Assembly (NCBI GenBank): GCA_021397845.1
Contig: JAHSVC010000031.1
Span: 1,116,001 to 1,180,000 of the forward strand
Direction of reading: 5' to 3'
DNA from: Areca catechu
Taxonomy: Eukaryota > Streptophyta > Magnoliopsida > Arecales > Arecaceae
DNA length: 64,000 nt
In this document: positions 48,250 through 58,468 of the stretch, piece by piece
How the letters are laid out: every line of letters starts with the position of its first letter
Numbering within the stretch: the stretch's first letter is position 1
Program-made: the position numbers and the translations under genes
Notes under the pieces: generated by a model
The model's database searches: none
What the model saw: the letters and a program-made list of their open reading frames with translations, nothing else
Told to the model about the DNA's origin: nothing

Positions 48250-49440
48250 TCTTGTAAGATGATGCTGGAGGCTAAGGAGCCTGAGGAAGGAGCCAAGGGG
48301 CGTGATGAAAAAGGAGGTCGAGAGGCCTGATGAAGGAGGCCGAGGGCCTAGTGAAGGAGGAGGCCGGGAGGCCTGGTGAAGAGGCTAAGGAGCCTGGCAC
48401 CGGAGGCTAAAGAGCCTAGTGTCAGAGGTCGAAGAACCTGATGGAGGAGGCTGAGAGGCCTGGCACCAGAGGCTAAGGATCCTGGTGGAAGAGTTTTAGA
48501 AGCCTGATGGAGGAGGCCGAGGGGCCTGGCATCGAAGGCTGGGGAGCCTGGTGGGGGCCGAGGGGCCTAGCACCGAAGGCTGAGAAGCTTGGTGAAAGAG
48601 GCTGGGAAGCCTGATGGAGGAGGTCAAGGAACTGGCATTGAAGGTTAAGAATCCTGGTGAAGGAGGCCTGGAAGCCCGATGGAGGAGGCAGAGGGTCCTG
48701 GCACTAGAGGTTGAGGAGCTTGGTGAAGGAGGCTGAGAAGCTTGATGAAGGAGGCCGAGGGGCCTGATGGAGGAGGCGAGGAGCTTGATGAAGAAGGCCA
48801 AGAGGCCTGACATCGAAGGCTGAGAAGCCTGATGAAGGAGGCTGAGGAGCCTGATGGAGAAGGCCAAGAGGCATGGCAACGGAGGTTGAGGAGCCTAGTA
48901 GAGTATGCCTAGAGGCCTAGCACCGGAGGCTAAGGAGCCTGGAGGAGGAGGCTGAGAAGCATGATGGAGGAGGCTGAGGGCTAGGCACCTGAGGCTGAGG
49001 TTGCCGGTAGGGGAGGCCGAGGGCCTGGCACCAGAGGCTAAGAAGCCTGGTAAAGGAGGCTGAGAAGCTTGATGGAGGATGTCGAGGGACCTGGCACCGG
49101 AGGTTGAGAAGCTTGGTGAAGGAGGCTGAGAAACCTGATGGAGGAGGCTGAGAGGCCTGGCACCGGAGGTTGAGGAGCCTAGTGAAGGAGGCTGAGAAGC
49201 CTAATGGTGGAGGTCGAGGGGCCTGAAGGAAGAGGCTGAGGAGCCTGATGAAGTAGGCCGAGAGGCCTAACATCGAAGGCTGAGAAGCCTGATGAAGGAG
49301 GCCAAGGAGCCTGATAGAGGAGGTCAAGAGGCCTGGCATCGGAGGCTGAAGAACCTGGTGGAGGAGGTTAAGAGGCCTAGTAACAGAGGCTGAGGAGCTT
49401 GGTGAAGGAGGGTGAGAAGCCTGATGAAGGAGGTTGAGGG
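48250..49440 (+). repeat. 22-bp tandem array (66-bp higher order)
   Basis: About 1.2 kb of imperfect units such as GAGAAGCCTGATGGAGGAGGC and GAGGCCTGGCACCGGAGG, each about 22 bp, in sets of three (GATGGAGGAGGC, GCACCGGAGG, GTGAAGGAGGC). Because three units make 66 bp, the minus strand shows long but repetitive open frames (LLHQASQPSM-like). These are an artefact of periodicity. Confidence 0.85.
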
Positions 49441-50648
49441 GCCCGATGTGCCAAGCTGTGAGTCAGGTGGTAGATGGTCGGGACTTCTAGAGTTTCTCGA
49501 TGGACATCTCTGAACTATGAGCAAGGCGGTCAGAGCGGAGAGGTTGGCTGAAGGAGGTCAGGAGGCCTAATGCGCCAAGCTATGAGTCAGGTGGTAGATG
49601 GCTGGGACTTCTGGAGTTTCTCGATGGACATCTCCAGACTGTGAGTAAGGCTATCGGAGCTGGGAGGCCGGCTGAAGGAGGCTAGGAGGCCTGATGAAGG
49701 AGGAGACCGAGAGGCCTAATGGAGGAGGCCAGGAGGCCTGATGCGCCAATCTATGAGTCAAGTGATAGATGGCTGGGACTTCTAGAGTTTCCTAGCAGTC
49801 ATCTCTGAACTATGAGGAAGACGGTCGAAATTAAGAGGCTAGCTGAAAAAGGCTAGGAGGCCTAATGAAGAATGAGGCCGGGAGGCCTGATTGAGGAGGC
49901 GGGAGGCCTGATGCATTAAGCTGTGAGTCAGGCTTTAGATGGCCGGGACTTTTGGAGTTTCTCAGTGGACATCTTCGGTCTGTGAGCAAGGCGACCAGAG
50001 CCAGGGGGCTAGCTGAAGGAGGCCTGGAGTGCTATTAGAGGATGCTGGGAAGCCTGATATGCCAAGCTATGAGTCAGGCGGTAAATGGCCAGGACTCTGG
50101 AGTTTCCTGGCGGACATCTCTAAACTGTGAGCAAGGCTGTCAGAGCCAAGAGGCTGGCTGAAAGAGGTCAGGAGGCTTGATGAAGGAGGAGTCTAGGAGG
50201 CCTAATGGAGGAGGCCTGGAGGCATGATGTGCCAAGCTATGAGTCAGGCGGTTGATGGCTGGGACTTCTAGAGTTTCTCGGTGGACTTTCCGGACTGTGA
50301 GTAAGGCGATCGGAGCTGGGAGGCCGGCTGAAGGAGGCTAGGAGGCCTTATGAAGGAGGAGGTTGGGAGGCCTGATGGAGGCGGCTCGGAGGCCTGATGT
50401 ACCAAGCTATGAGTCAGGTGATAGATGGCCTGGACTTTTGGAGTTTCCTGGTGAACATCTCCGGACTGTGAGCAAGGTGGTTAGAGTCGAGAGGCTAGCT
50501 AAAGGTGGCTAGGAGGCCTGATGAAGAAGGAGGTCGGGAGGCCTGATGTAAGAGGCAGGAGGCTTGATGCGCCAAGCTATGAGTCAACCAGTAGATGGTC
50601 GGGACTTCTAGAGTTTCCCGGCGGACATCTCCAGACTGTGATCAAGAC
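49441..50648 (+). repeat. ~170-bp tandem array
   Basis: The landmark GCCAAGCTATGAGTCAGG recurs at about 49445, 49570, 49741, 49910, 50056, 50226, 50396 and 50566, mostly 168-172 bp apart (two spacings are shorter, about 126 and 147). Each unit contains GGACTTCTGGAGTTTC, then GGACATCTCCGGACTGTGAG and GGAGGCCGGCTGAAGGAGG-like blocks that resemble the neighbouring 22-bp array. GypB is inserted in the last unit. The unit continues at 59714. Confidence 0.85.
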
Positions 50649-51888
50649 TGGTGGGGACACCAAAGGCACCAGAATAAGACAGAGGCTTCTCAACCCTCTG
50701 TGGATCACTTAGCTACTTTCAAAACCATTGTAATAAAGCTTAGTTCATCTAAGTTGTCTTTTTTTGAGTCCTATATTAGTCAGCTCATGTTAAGCTAGTC
50801 CAGTCCAATGCTAATAATTTCATACTGAGCTAATTTTATTTTTCTCAGTCCTGTCCAAAGACAATGAAGACTCAAGACCACATCCTACCAATGAAGACCA
50901 AGTCCAATCAGATTGAAGACATGGAAGAATATCCATGTCCAACCAGCTTGAAGATTTGAAGATCCCAGGAGGAGAATCAGAAACCCTGAAGCCCTGGACC
51001 AGCCAGAATCAAAGTTGGGCCAGCCCAGGCCCAAGAAGAGAGATAAGTGGCACCAAGACCTATTCTTACCACCCTTGGTCATCCCCTACGGTCACCTCCC
51101 TTGGCCAACCAAGGAAAGAGGAGGGAGAAAATTTTAGGGATTTTCTCTACATATTTTTTCCTTATTTTCTAGCTAAGGTTTGGGTGAATAAGACTCCTAT
51201 GTAATTTCTTATGTATCCATACTTGGAGCCCAAGGCTATGGGTCTATTTAAAGGACCCTAGTCTCTTGTATGAGAGCAATCTTTGATATATAAAATCTAT
51301 TGAGTTCTTCTCTTGCTATGTGCCTCCTTGCTGTGTGCATTAAGGGATCCTGAGTCCTACCGAAGTGCTGCCCAAAACAAAAACCCTAGCCGACCAACCT
51401 CTTTCAAGCCTTTCTTCCACATGCCTCTTGCTATTTTCCTAAGATTTTTCTTGTTTCCACCTTGTTTTCACCCCCTGATGGTTGTTTGCAAGTCCTCAAG
51501 TTCATACAAATCTGACAACTCAAACCGGAATGCAATCGGACCACCGAGCAGAAAGCCGGGTATCCGCAGGTCTCTGACTTGGTTTTTCGGCCACATCCGT
51601 CAAGGAACGAGCGATCTCTTCACTGCGATCTTCATCAGGAACTTTAGACATTGCCAGGTACACCCCCTCTACCACCAGTAGTTTTATTGTAGGAGAACTA
51701 GCCCTAACCGAGGCTTCTCAGCCCCGACGATCCTCTGTATAGCTTTCCTAGGTCCTGATCTGCATGCGTAGCTTTAAAATTCATATAGAATATCTATATC
51801 ATTTTTTTGATCTGATATTTGGGATTTAACTACCTCATCCGACCCCTAAAACATAAAAAAAAATCGCATGTATATTAGTTCCGCATCA
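50649..51888 (+). repeat. GypB 5' LTR
   Basis: TGGTGGGGACACC...CCGCATCA. A TATA-like CTATTTAAAGG lies at 51244-51254. It matches 58469-59713 with several per cent differences. The first 60 bp resemble the GypA LTR (CACCAGAAT, GACAGAGGCT, CTCAACCCTCT). Confidence 0.93.
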
Positions 51889-51890
51889 TC

Positions 51891-51902
51891 TGGTATCAGA
51901 GC
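51891..51902 (+). other. GypB primer-binding site
   Basis: TGGTATCAGAGC two bases after the LTR end, a perfect initiator tRNA-Met primer site. Confidence 0.93.
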
Positions 51903-52753
51903 TTAGATTAGGGCTTATTTTCTGCATCCTTTATAGTCCATATATGCTCTGTTCTTTTAATTGTTTCTTTCTTCAAAAATTTCAAAATTATAATTTTTGG
52001 TTTTTGGAATTCAACTTAATTCAAGTTATTTTTCATAAGTTTTTCAGATTTTATTTTGATCTATACAGTTTCTTCAGGTCAAAATACAGCCTACAAATTT
52101 CAGCTCTGTTTTTCCACAAGACAACTTTTGAAGGTTTAGGGTTTTGTTTAGCATCTCTTTTGCATATCTTTTATTTTTATATGTTTCTAGCATATTAAGT
52201 CATTGGCTGCAAATCATATTTCTGCAAAAGAATAAAAAAAAAATTAAATAAATAAAAGCTACCTAAAATACTTGAACCCTAATTTTGCATCATCTGCCTG
52301 CCATCATGCATAAACTACCTTTAAGGGCACTCTTGCTATGTCAGATGGGTGGAGGGTTTGATCACCTCCCTTTAGCCCAAAACAACATCTCCTACATTCG
52401 GTCCCAAGCCTGACTTAAAATCTATTAGACTTAATTTATCCTAGTGGGCTAGGGACAACAAACTGTCGGGTCCGGGCTAAGTGTTAGATCACTATGTCAA
52501 GCTAACCTGTGTGTGCTTGTGCTTAGTGTCTAGAATGGTGGTTCTGGGATTCAGTCCCTAAGGCTTGTGTGCTGGTCCGCCTACCTGGCCAATCTCTGAT
52601 TGGTGTCTAGGATTTGGCAATTAGGGACCTAACACTCCCCTTACACCTGCCTGGCTGAGTACAGGGTTACTATAGACTAGTTTGCCACCCTGATTGATCA
52701 CCTAGTTTTGGACTCTAGGTCTAGGGAGCTATAGTGGTTTGATCGAGTCTTGT
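51903..52753 (+). other. GypB 5' leader with stem-loop module
   Basis: Non-coding. The hairpin CCTACCTGGCCAATCTCTGA with partner TTGGTGTCTAGG lies at 52580-52611, where CCAATC pairs with GATTGG and CCT with AGG. Possible outer arms are at about 52521 (GCTTAGTGTCTAG) and 52647 (CACCTGCCTGGC). The layout matches the copia leaders. Confidence 0.65.
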
Positions 52754-54137
52754 ATGAGCACTAGATCAGGGGTTTCATATCATCCACCATCTCTACTTTT
52801 ACCTGAATCCATGGACATCTCGAAGCCCAGATTAAAGCCCTTACTGATCAAATGGCCAGATGACTACCCAGTTAAGTACCCAGATGACTCAGTTGACCCA
52901 GACGATATCCTCAACCCAACTCAACCTAGTGAAACCATGGAGCCCAACCCTAGGAGAACCCAATACTCTGACCCATATAGGGAGTCCAATCCTAGGAGAA
53001 CCCAATACTCCGACCCATATAGGGAGTCCAATCCTGGGAGAACCAACACTCTGACCCATATAGGGAGCCCAACCCTAGAAGAACCCCTTACCATGACCTC
53101 TATTTGGAGCCCACCCTAGGAGAGCCACTAGGTATGTTGTGTGGTAGCACCAAGATTTGTGATCCTGAGTGTGAGGATTATCTGCTTGGGAAAAAGATAT
53201 GGACCTGTATTTTGAACAAAATTGGGGTTTCGATTTTGAAAGATGTCAATTCAAGTTTGCTAAAGCTATGTTAGTTCACCAGGCTAGGTTAGACTGGGAT
53301 AGTGTGAGAGAATACTATGGCTATAAGGCCACGAACCCATAACAACCTGGAGTGACTGAAACTTGAACTAAGGAGAAAGTACCTACCCAAGTCCTATCAG
53401 TCCAAGAGACCCAAACCTGTAGATCTTATGACTCCAAATCCTATGAACCTAGAACCTATGTACCTAAAACTATGAACCCTAGTCCTATGTCTCTAGATCC
53501 TATTTACCCACACCCTATAAGCCCAGTGACTCATGACATATAGATCTGAACCATGACCAATGAGCATAATGAACCCATAGGCCATTAACCTGAACCCCAT
53601 TGGATTAGTAACCCTAAATATGAGCCCAGTAGTAAGCCACTATCCCTTAGACAACCTGAACCGACTAGGAGTAGTGCCATAATCAGAAAAACCGACCTAG
53701 CCAATTTTTCCTTACCGACCTTCCCTACCATCCCTTTGATTGACAAGGCTTACTTTAATGGGAAGTGTATGAAGCTGATGTGAATTTAGCGGATGAGTAC
53801 GAGGGAGAAGAGGACACACTCTAGAAGACCTAGAATTAATTGACCCCGTAGGTACCAAGGTAGAAGCCAATCTAGAGTTAGTTGACCTTGACTATACCCA
53901 GCCTAAAGTTATAGTGGAAGAACAATTAGAGGAAGAGACCTAGATACAGCTGCTAGAGCCTTACCTGAGGAAACCATAGAGGAGAGCCAAATTATAGAGT
54001 CAAGTCCTAAAATACAAGAACCAGAAGAATTTATTAAGGACAGATCTCTTTGAATCAGTAACCTCAGGATGAGCCTCTTCCTATAGTTCCCATTAAGGAC
54101 CTCTTCCTTGAGATTAAAAACCCATCCTTCCATTACG
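52754..54137 (+). pseudogene. GypB gag pseudogene with 42-bp internal repeats
   Basis: Starts MSTRSGVSYH (52754), like GypA gag. About 120 residues are open to 53119. The middle is replaced by repeats of a 14-residue unit (RTQYSDPYRESNPR). Downstream, in broken frames, MDLYFEQNWG, FKFAKAMLVHQARLDWDSV and REYYGY correspond to the gypsy gag domain, and VNLADEYEGEEDT (about 53775) matches the acidic tail of GypA gag. Many stops. MINI follows at 54143. Confidence 0.75.
52941..53121 (+). repeat. 42-bp minisatellite inside GypB gag
   Basis: AGYCCAAYCCTRGGAGAACC recurs at 52941, 52983, 53025, 53066 and 53108, spacing 41-42 bp. The first copies keep the reading frame. GypA gag has no equivalent at the matching place. 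Confidence 0.85.
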
Positions 54138-54142
54138 CAAAC

Positions 54143-55773
54143 TGATGGGGATCCAACCGTCGTCCGGATTTTTTTCCCATTTTTTTAATTTTCTTGCATT
54201 TTTTATTTCCCTATTCTCGCAATTCAACCTAGCCCCGCTATTCTGGTTTTATTCTTGGTTTATCCCTCAGTTATCCAAGCCTTATTCCATCTCCTGCATC
54301 CTTCTCCATGATTTTTAAAACTTCTGAACTATAGCCGCCAACCCCTCTGGCCCCAGATCCGGGCCGCCAAACCCCCGGCCACCCCCGCCTGACCACCGTC
54401 GATGCTCGCCGGCCCCCACCCTCACCGAAGAAGCTGCCGTCGCCGCCCACACCCATGGAAGATGAACGGCCATTGGAAGACCAACTGTCACCCATATCCC
54501 ACAGCCACCGCTGCTGCTACCGACCGCCCGCCCTCGCCCGCCAGCTCATGCCCGACCGCCGAAGGGCCCCCACCGGCACCCTTGGGCCCCACGACCGTGG
54601 GAAGCCCAAATGGCACGGCCGTGCATGCCGTGCCGCACCTGCGCCGCCGCCCGCCATCGCCGCTTGCCACCGCCGCCCGCCATCGCCGCTTGCCACCGCC
54701 GCCCGCTGTCCGTCACCACCATCATGCAGTCCCTGGCCTCCCCCACCGTCCACTGACCACGCCGGTGCCCAAGAGGTCTCCCACGGCTGTGCGAGACCAA
54801 ACGGCATGCTGGGCATGCCGTGCCATTCCCTGTGCCGCCTCGCCTGCGGCCTATCGCCAGCCGTCCACCACTCGTCGTCCATAGGTCCCGTCCGCCGCCT
54901 GCTTCCCGATCGCTGGCCATGTGCTCCATCGGGAGATCGATCCTCTGCATGGTTGTGAGTTGGAGTTTGCACCGATTTGAGAGCAGTCCAATTTTCATAG
55001 CAACACACTTTCTGGAGTAGATCATCAAGCCAACCCGCTTCTTAGAGAAAATCAGCACCATTTTTGATGCAACATGATTTTGGTGTAATTTATTTTCCTT
55101 TTTTTAGTTTTCTTAGAGGCTAAGAACTGAGGATTTTGATTTTTCTATATAAAGGCCCCCTCTCCCCCTATAATAATTAATGATTTGTTATAAATTTTGG
55201 GTTCTTCACTAGTTCCGGTTTTGGTTCTTGGCTGAGGCCCGTTTGCCTTCGTTCCCTACTGTGTGGATAATGGGTTCGTTGGGGTGGGTATGAGTCCTAC
55301 TTTGTGGATGATGGGTTTGAGCACCTTAGTTATCTCCTATCTCATCTTCTTTATCCTCTCGTGTCCTTTGAGAGTCACCCTAGCGGCCTCTATGAGAGCC
55401 CTACTATGTAGATGATGGGCTCGATGAGAGCTCAGGGTAGCTGATGCTTTGATCCTTTTGGAGGGTAGCTATGTGCTTTGATCCCTCGGGAGGGTAGCTT
55501 TATGCTTTGACCGCTGACTTTCTAAGTGTGTCTCCCCTCCACCGTTATAGTGATCCCAGGGCTGAGATCCCGTTTCCAGTCCCCCATCTCCACTTTTTCC
55601 CTTCGCCACCATCCACCAAGAAAATTGAAAACAAAAGAGATCAGCTATTTTAAGGTTTTAGTTTCAGTGTCCCCTAGTCCCGGGAGGCTTCTTAGCTCTC
55701 CCATGGTCCTAGTTTGTTTAGTTGTTTCCCTTTTCCAAATAATCCAGTTTACATCAATTTTCATCCCGCATCA
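54143..55773 (+). repeat. MINI 5' LTR
   Basis: The U3 region has a TATTCC-type cluster (54210-54290) and a very GC-rich block (about 54340-54930) with CCGCC repeats. A clear TATA box CTATATAAAGG is at 55145-55155. The downstream part is T-rich and includes repeated GTGGATNATGGG motifs. Proline-rich open frames in the GC block (both strands) are compositional and differ between the two LTRs. Confidence 0.85.
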
Positions 55774-55856
55774 ATTTTGGTATCAGAGCGAGTTGGGGTT
55801 AGGGTGTGCTCCATTTTTTAAACTTGACGAAGTTAAGTTCTTCATGGTCGAGGGAA
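55774..55856 (+). other. MINI internal region: primer site and polypurine tract only
   Basis: 83 bp. TGGTATCAGAGC begins five bases after the LTR and GGTCGAGGGAA ends at the next LTR. These are the minimum signals for reverse transcription. No frame longer than a few codons. Confidence 0.85.
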
Positions 55857-57460
55857 TGATGGGGATCCAGCCATCGTCCGGGTAATTTTTTTTCCATTTT
55901 TTAATTTCTCGCATTTTTTTATTTCCCTATTCTTACTATTCCACCTATCCCAGCTATTCTGGTTTTATTCTTGGTTTATCACTGAGTTATCCCAGTCTTA
56001 TTCCATCTCCTGCATCCTTCTCCCGTGATTTTTTAAAACTTCCAAACCATAGCCACCACCCTCTCCGGCACCAGATCTGGCCGCCCGACCCCCGGCCAAC
56101 CCCCGCCTGACCACCGCCGACGCTCGCCGGCCCCCGCCCTCGTCGAAGAAGTCGCCACCACCGCCCATGCCCGTGGAAGATGACGGTTGTGGGAAGACCA
56201 ATCGTTGCCCATGTCCTCGACCGTCGCTGCCGTGCGCTGCTACAGGCCTGCCACCGCCGCCCGCGCCGCCGGCTCAAGCCCGCCATCGAAGGACCCCCGC
56301 CGTGCCCTTGGGCCCATGGCAGTGGAAGCCCAAACAGCATTGCCGTGCATGCCGTGCTGCCCCTGTGCCACCACCAGCTGTTGTCGCTTGCCGCCAGCCT
56401 GTCCGCCGGCTACCATCTCGCCATCCTCAGCCTCCCCCGCCATCCACGGCCACGTCGGTGCCCAGGAGGTCACCCACGGCCATGGGAGACCAAATGGCAC
56501 GCTGGGCGTGCCGTGCCATTCCCTGTGCCGCCTCGCCTGCGGCCCACCACCAGCCTTCTGTCGCTCGCCGTCCGCCAGTCCCATCCATTGCCTGCTTCCC
56601 GGTCGCCGGCCGTGTGCTCCATTGAGAGATCAATCCTCCACACAGCCATGAGTTGGAGTTTGCATGGATTTCAGAGTAATCCAATTTTCAGAGCAGCATG
56701 CTTTTTGGAGCAGATCATCTAGCTGACATGCTTCTCAAAGCAGATCAGCACACCATTTTTGATGCAACAAGAATTTTGATGTATTTATTTCTCTGCTTTA
56801 GTTTTCTTAGAGGCTAAGAAATTGAGGGTTTTGGTTTCTATATAAAGGCCCCCTCTCCCCCTATAATAATTAATGATTTGATATAAATTTTTGGGTTCTT
56901 CATTTGTTCCGGTTCAGGTTCTGGGCTGAGGCCCGTTTGCCTTCATTCCCTACTGTGTGGATAATGAGTTCGTTGGAGGGTGTGAGAGTCCTACTTTATG
57001 GATGATGGGTTCGAGCACCCTAGTTATCTCCTATCTCGTCTTCTTTATCCTCTCGTGTCCTTTGAGAGTCACCCTAGCAGCCTTTATAAGAGCCCTACTA
57101 TGTGGATTATGGGCTCGATGAGAGCTCAGGGTAGCTGGTGATTTAATCCCTTGGGAAGGAAACTATGTGCTTTGTTCCCTCGGGAGAGAGCTTTATGCTT
57201 TGACCCCTGACTTTCTGTGTACGTCTCCCTATTAGAGTGAGTCCCAGGGCCATGAGTTCCAGTTCCCAGTCCCCCATCTCCATCCTTCCTTCACCACCTC
57301 CACCAAGAAAATTAAAAACAAAAGAGATCAGCTGATTTAGGGTTTTAGTTTCAGTGTCACCCTAGTCACGGAGACTTCTTAGCCCTCCCACGGTCCTAGT
57401 TTGTTTAGTTGTTTCCGTTTAACCAATAATCTAGGTTATATCGATTTTCGTCCCGCATCA
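55857..57460 (+). repeat. MINI 3' LTR
   Basis: Second copy, with the same GC-rich U3 (56060-56640) and a TATA box CTATATAAAGG at 56838-56848. It differs from the first copy by many substitutions and small indels, roughly a tenth of positions by eye in the GC block, so the insertion is not recent. Confidence 0.85.
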
Positions 57461-58029
57461 CAAATCCTGTAGATATACCTTAACCTTATAAGGTTAACCT
57501 CATTAGTCTAGGATTAGTCTTTGACGCCCCTTCTTTTATCCTACTTTATCCAACTAACCTTGACATTTTTCCTACCCTACCAGACTAATTTTGAACCCAC
57601 TTCCTATTTCTGCCCTTTCCAGACACCTCCAGCATTTCTAGGATCATTAGATTACATTTAGCTGAGATTAGCATACTACATTCATTAATCATGCATGTTA
57701 GTTTGCATCTTATTTCTGGCTACTCTTTGGAATTTGCTAGGAGTTCACTATAAATCTTCATTTGCATGTCAAGCTAGGGTCAAACCTAAGAACCTATAAT
57801 CTGTTAGGTTTAGATCCAAAGAGTTAAATAAAATTTCCTTCCATAGGAATGCAGAGTCGAGTCTGTTAGGTGCAGGTATGAGTCCTTTGTATCATCTGAT
57901 AGGAGTCTGCATGTGCCCAGCATGTTCACCACCTGCACTAATTTTGAAAGAAACTGGCTAATTCCCAAGAAGGGCCAAGAAATTTGATGTAGTGGATTCT
58001 ATCTTGGTTAGGCTTAGGCCTAAAAGAAG
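57461..58029 (+). other. GypB non-coding bridge between gag and integrase tail
   Basis: No coding sequence. The part 57725-57870 matches both sides of the CopA insertion in GypA (minus 11497-11540 and 1240-1140), giving the uninterrupted version of that site. Confidence 0.7.
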
Positions 58030-58170
58030 CTTCATGCTCACAGAGCCGGACCTTTTAAAGTGATAGAGAAGGTTGGATCAAATGCCTATGTGTTAGATTT
58101 TCCTTGGATTTGGGTATTAGTTCTACCTTCAATATTACAACCTGGTTGAGTTTAGGGAACCGGCAGCAAT
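58030..58170 (+). pseudogene. Ty3/gypsy integrase C-terminal tail (GypB)
   Basis: Shifted frames read RAGPFKVIEKVGSNAYVLDF and then GISSTFNI, matching the GypA integrase tail. The frame is broken by at least two indels and by stops. It is followed by about 300 bp of untranslated sequence ending in the GTCGAGTTCCTCCCACCC block and purine tract before the LTR. Confidence 0.75.
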
Positions 58171-58468
58171 ACCTAGTGAGGCCTTTGGACCTACTCCTTC
58201 CATTGTGAGTGACCCTAACATTGAGTGTCCACCAATAAATTGGCCTGAGAGAGGAGAACGATCAAGCATATCCTGGATGATCAAGCCGTAATGACCTGGG
58301 GCCATGGCTATCAACGCTACTTGGTCTGATGGCAAGGCGGCCAGAGTCGGATGATTCATGAAATTTTCAAGAGGACTTGCAATGCCTCAACCCAGACATT
58401 CTCGAGAGATATGTGAGCCAGCCTGATCTACACTCAACAGGGTCGAGTTCCTCCCACCCTGAGAGAAT

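Larger units (their letters stand above)
54143..57460 (+). mobile_element. MINI: two 1.6-kb LTRs around an 83-bp internal region
   Basis: Two direct repeats, 54143-55773 (1631 bp) and 55857-57460 (1604 bp), both run TGATGGGGATCC...CCCGCATCA. Flanks are CAAAC (54138-54142) and CAAAT (57461-57465), a TSD with one C/T difference. Between them are only a primer site (TGGTATCAGAGC at 55778-55789), about 50 bp, and a short purine tract (GAGGGAA) before the second LTR. No coding internal region exists, so mobility would depend entirely on proteins from other elements. It is TRIM-like in structure, but its LTRs are far longer than those of known TRIMs. Confidence 0.88.

Noticed and set aside
48494..49524. 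Long minus-strand frames rich in Leu, Ser and Pro
   Set aside because: Produced by the 22-bp array, because three units keep the frame. No start context or homologous protein.
54402..55061. Proline- and arginine-rich open frames of 150-170 codons on both strands
   Set aside because: They lie in the GC-rich U3 of MINI, overlap on both strands, differ in frame between the two LTRs and carry no recognisable domain. Composition explains them.
55774..55856. MINI as two neighbouring solo LTRs
   Set aside because: A primer site and purine tract lie between the copies and the TSD flanks the pair, not each copy, so it is one element.
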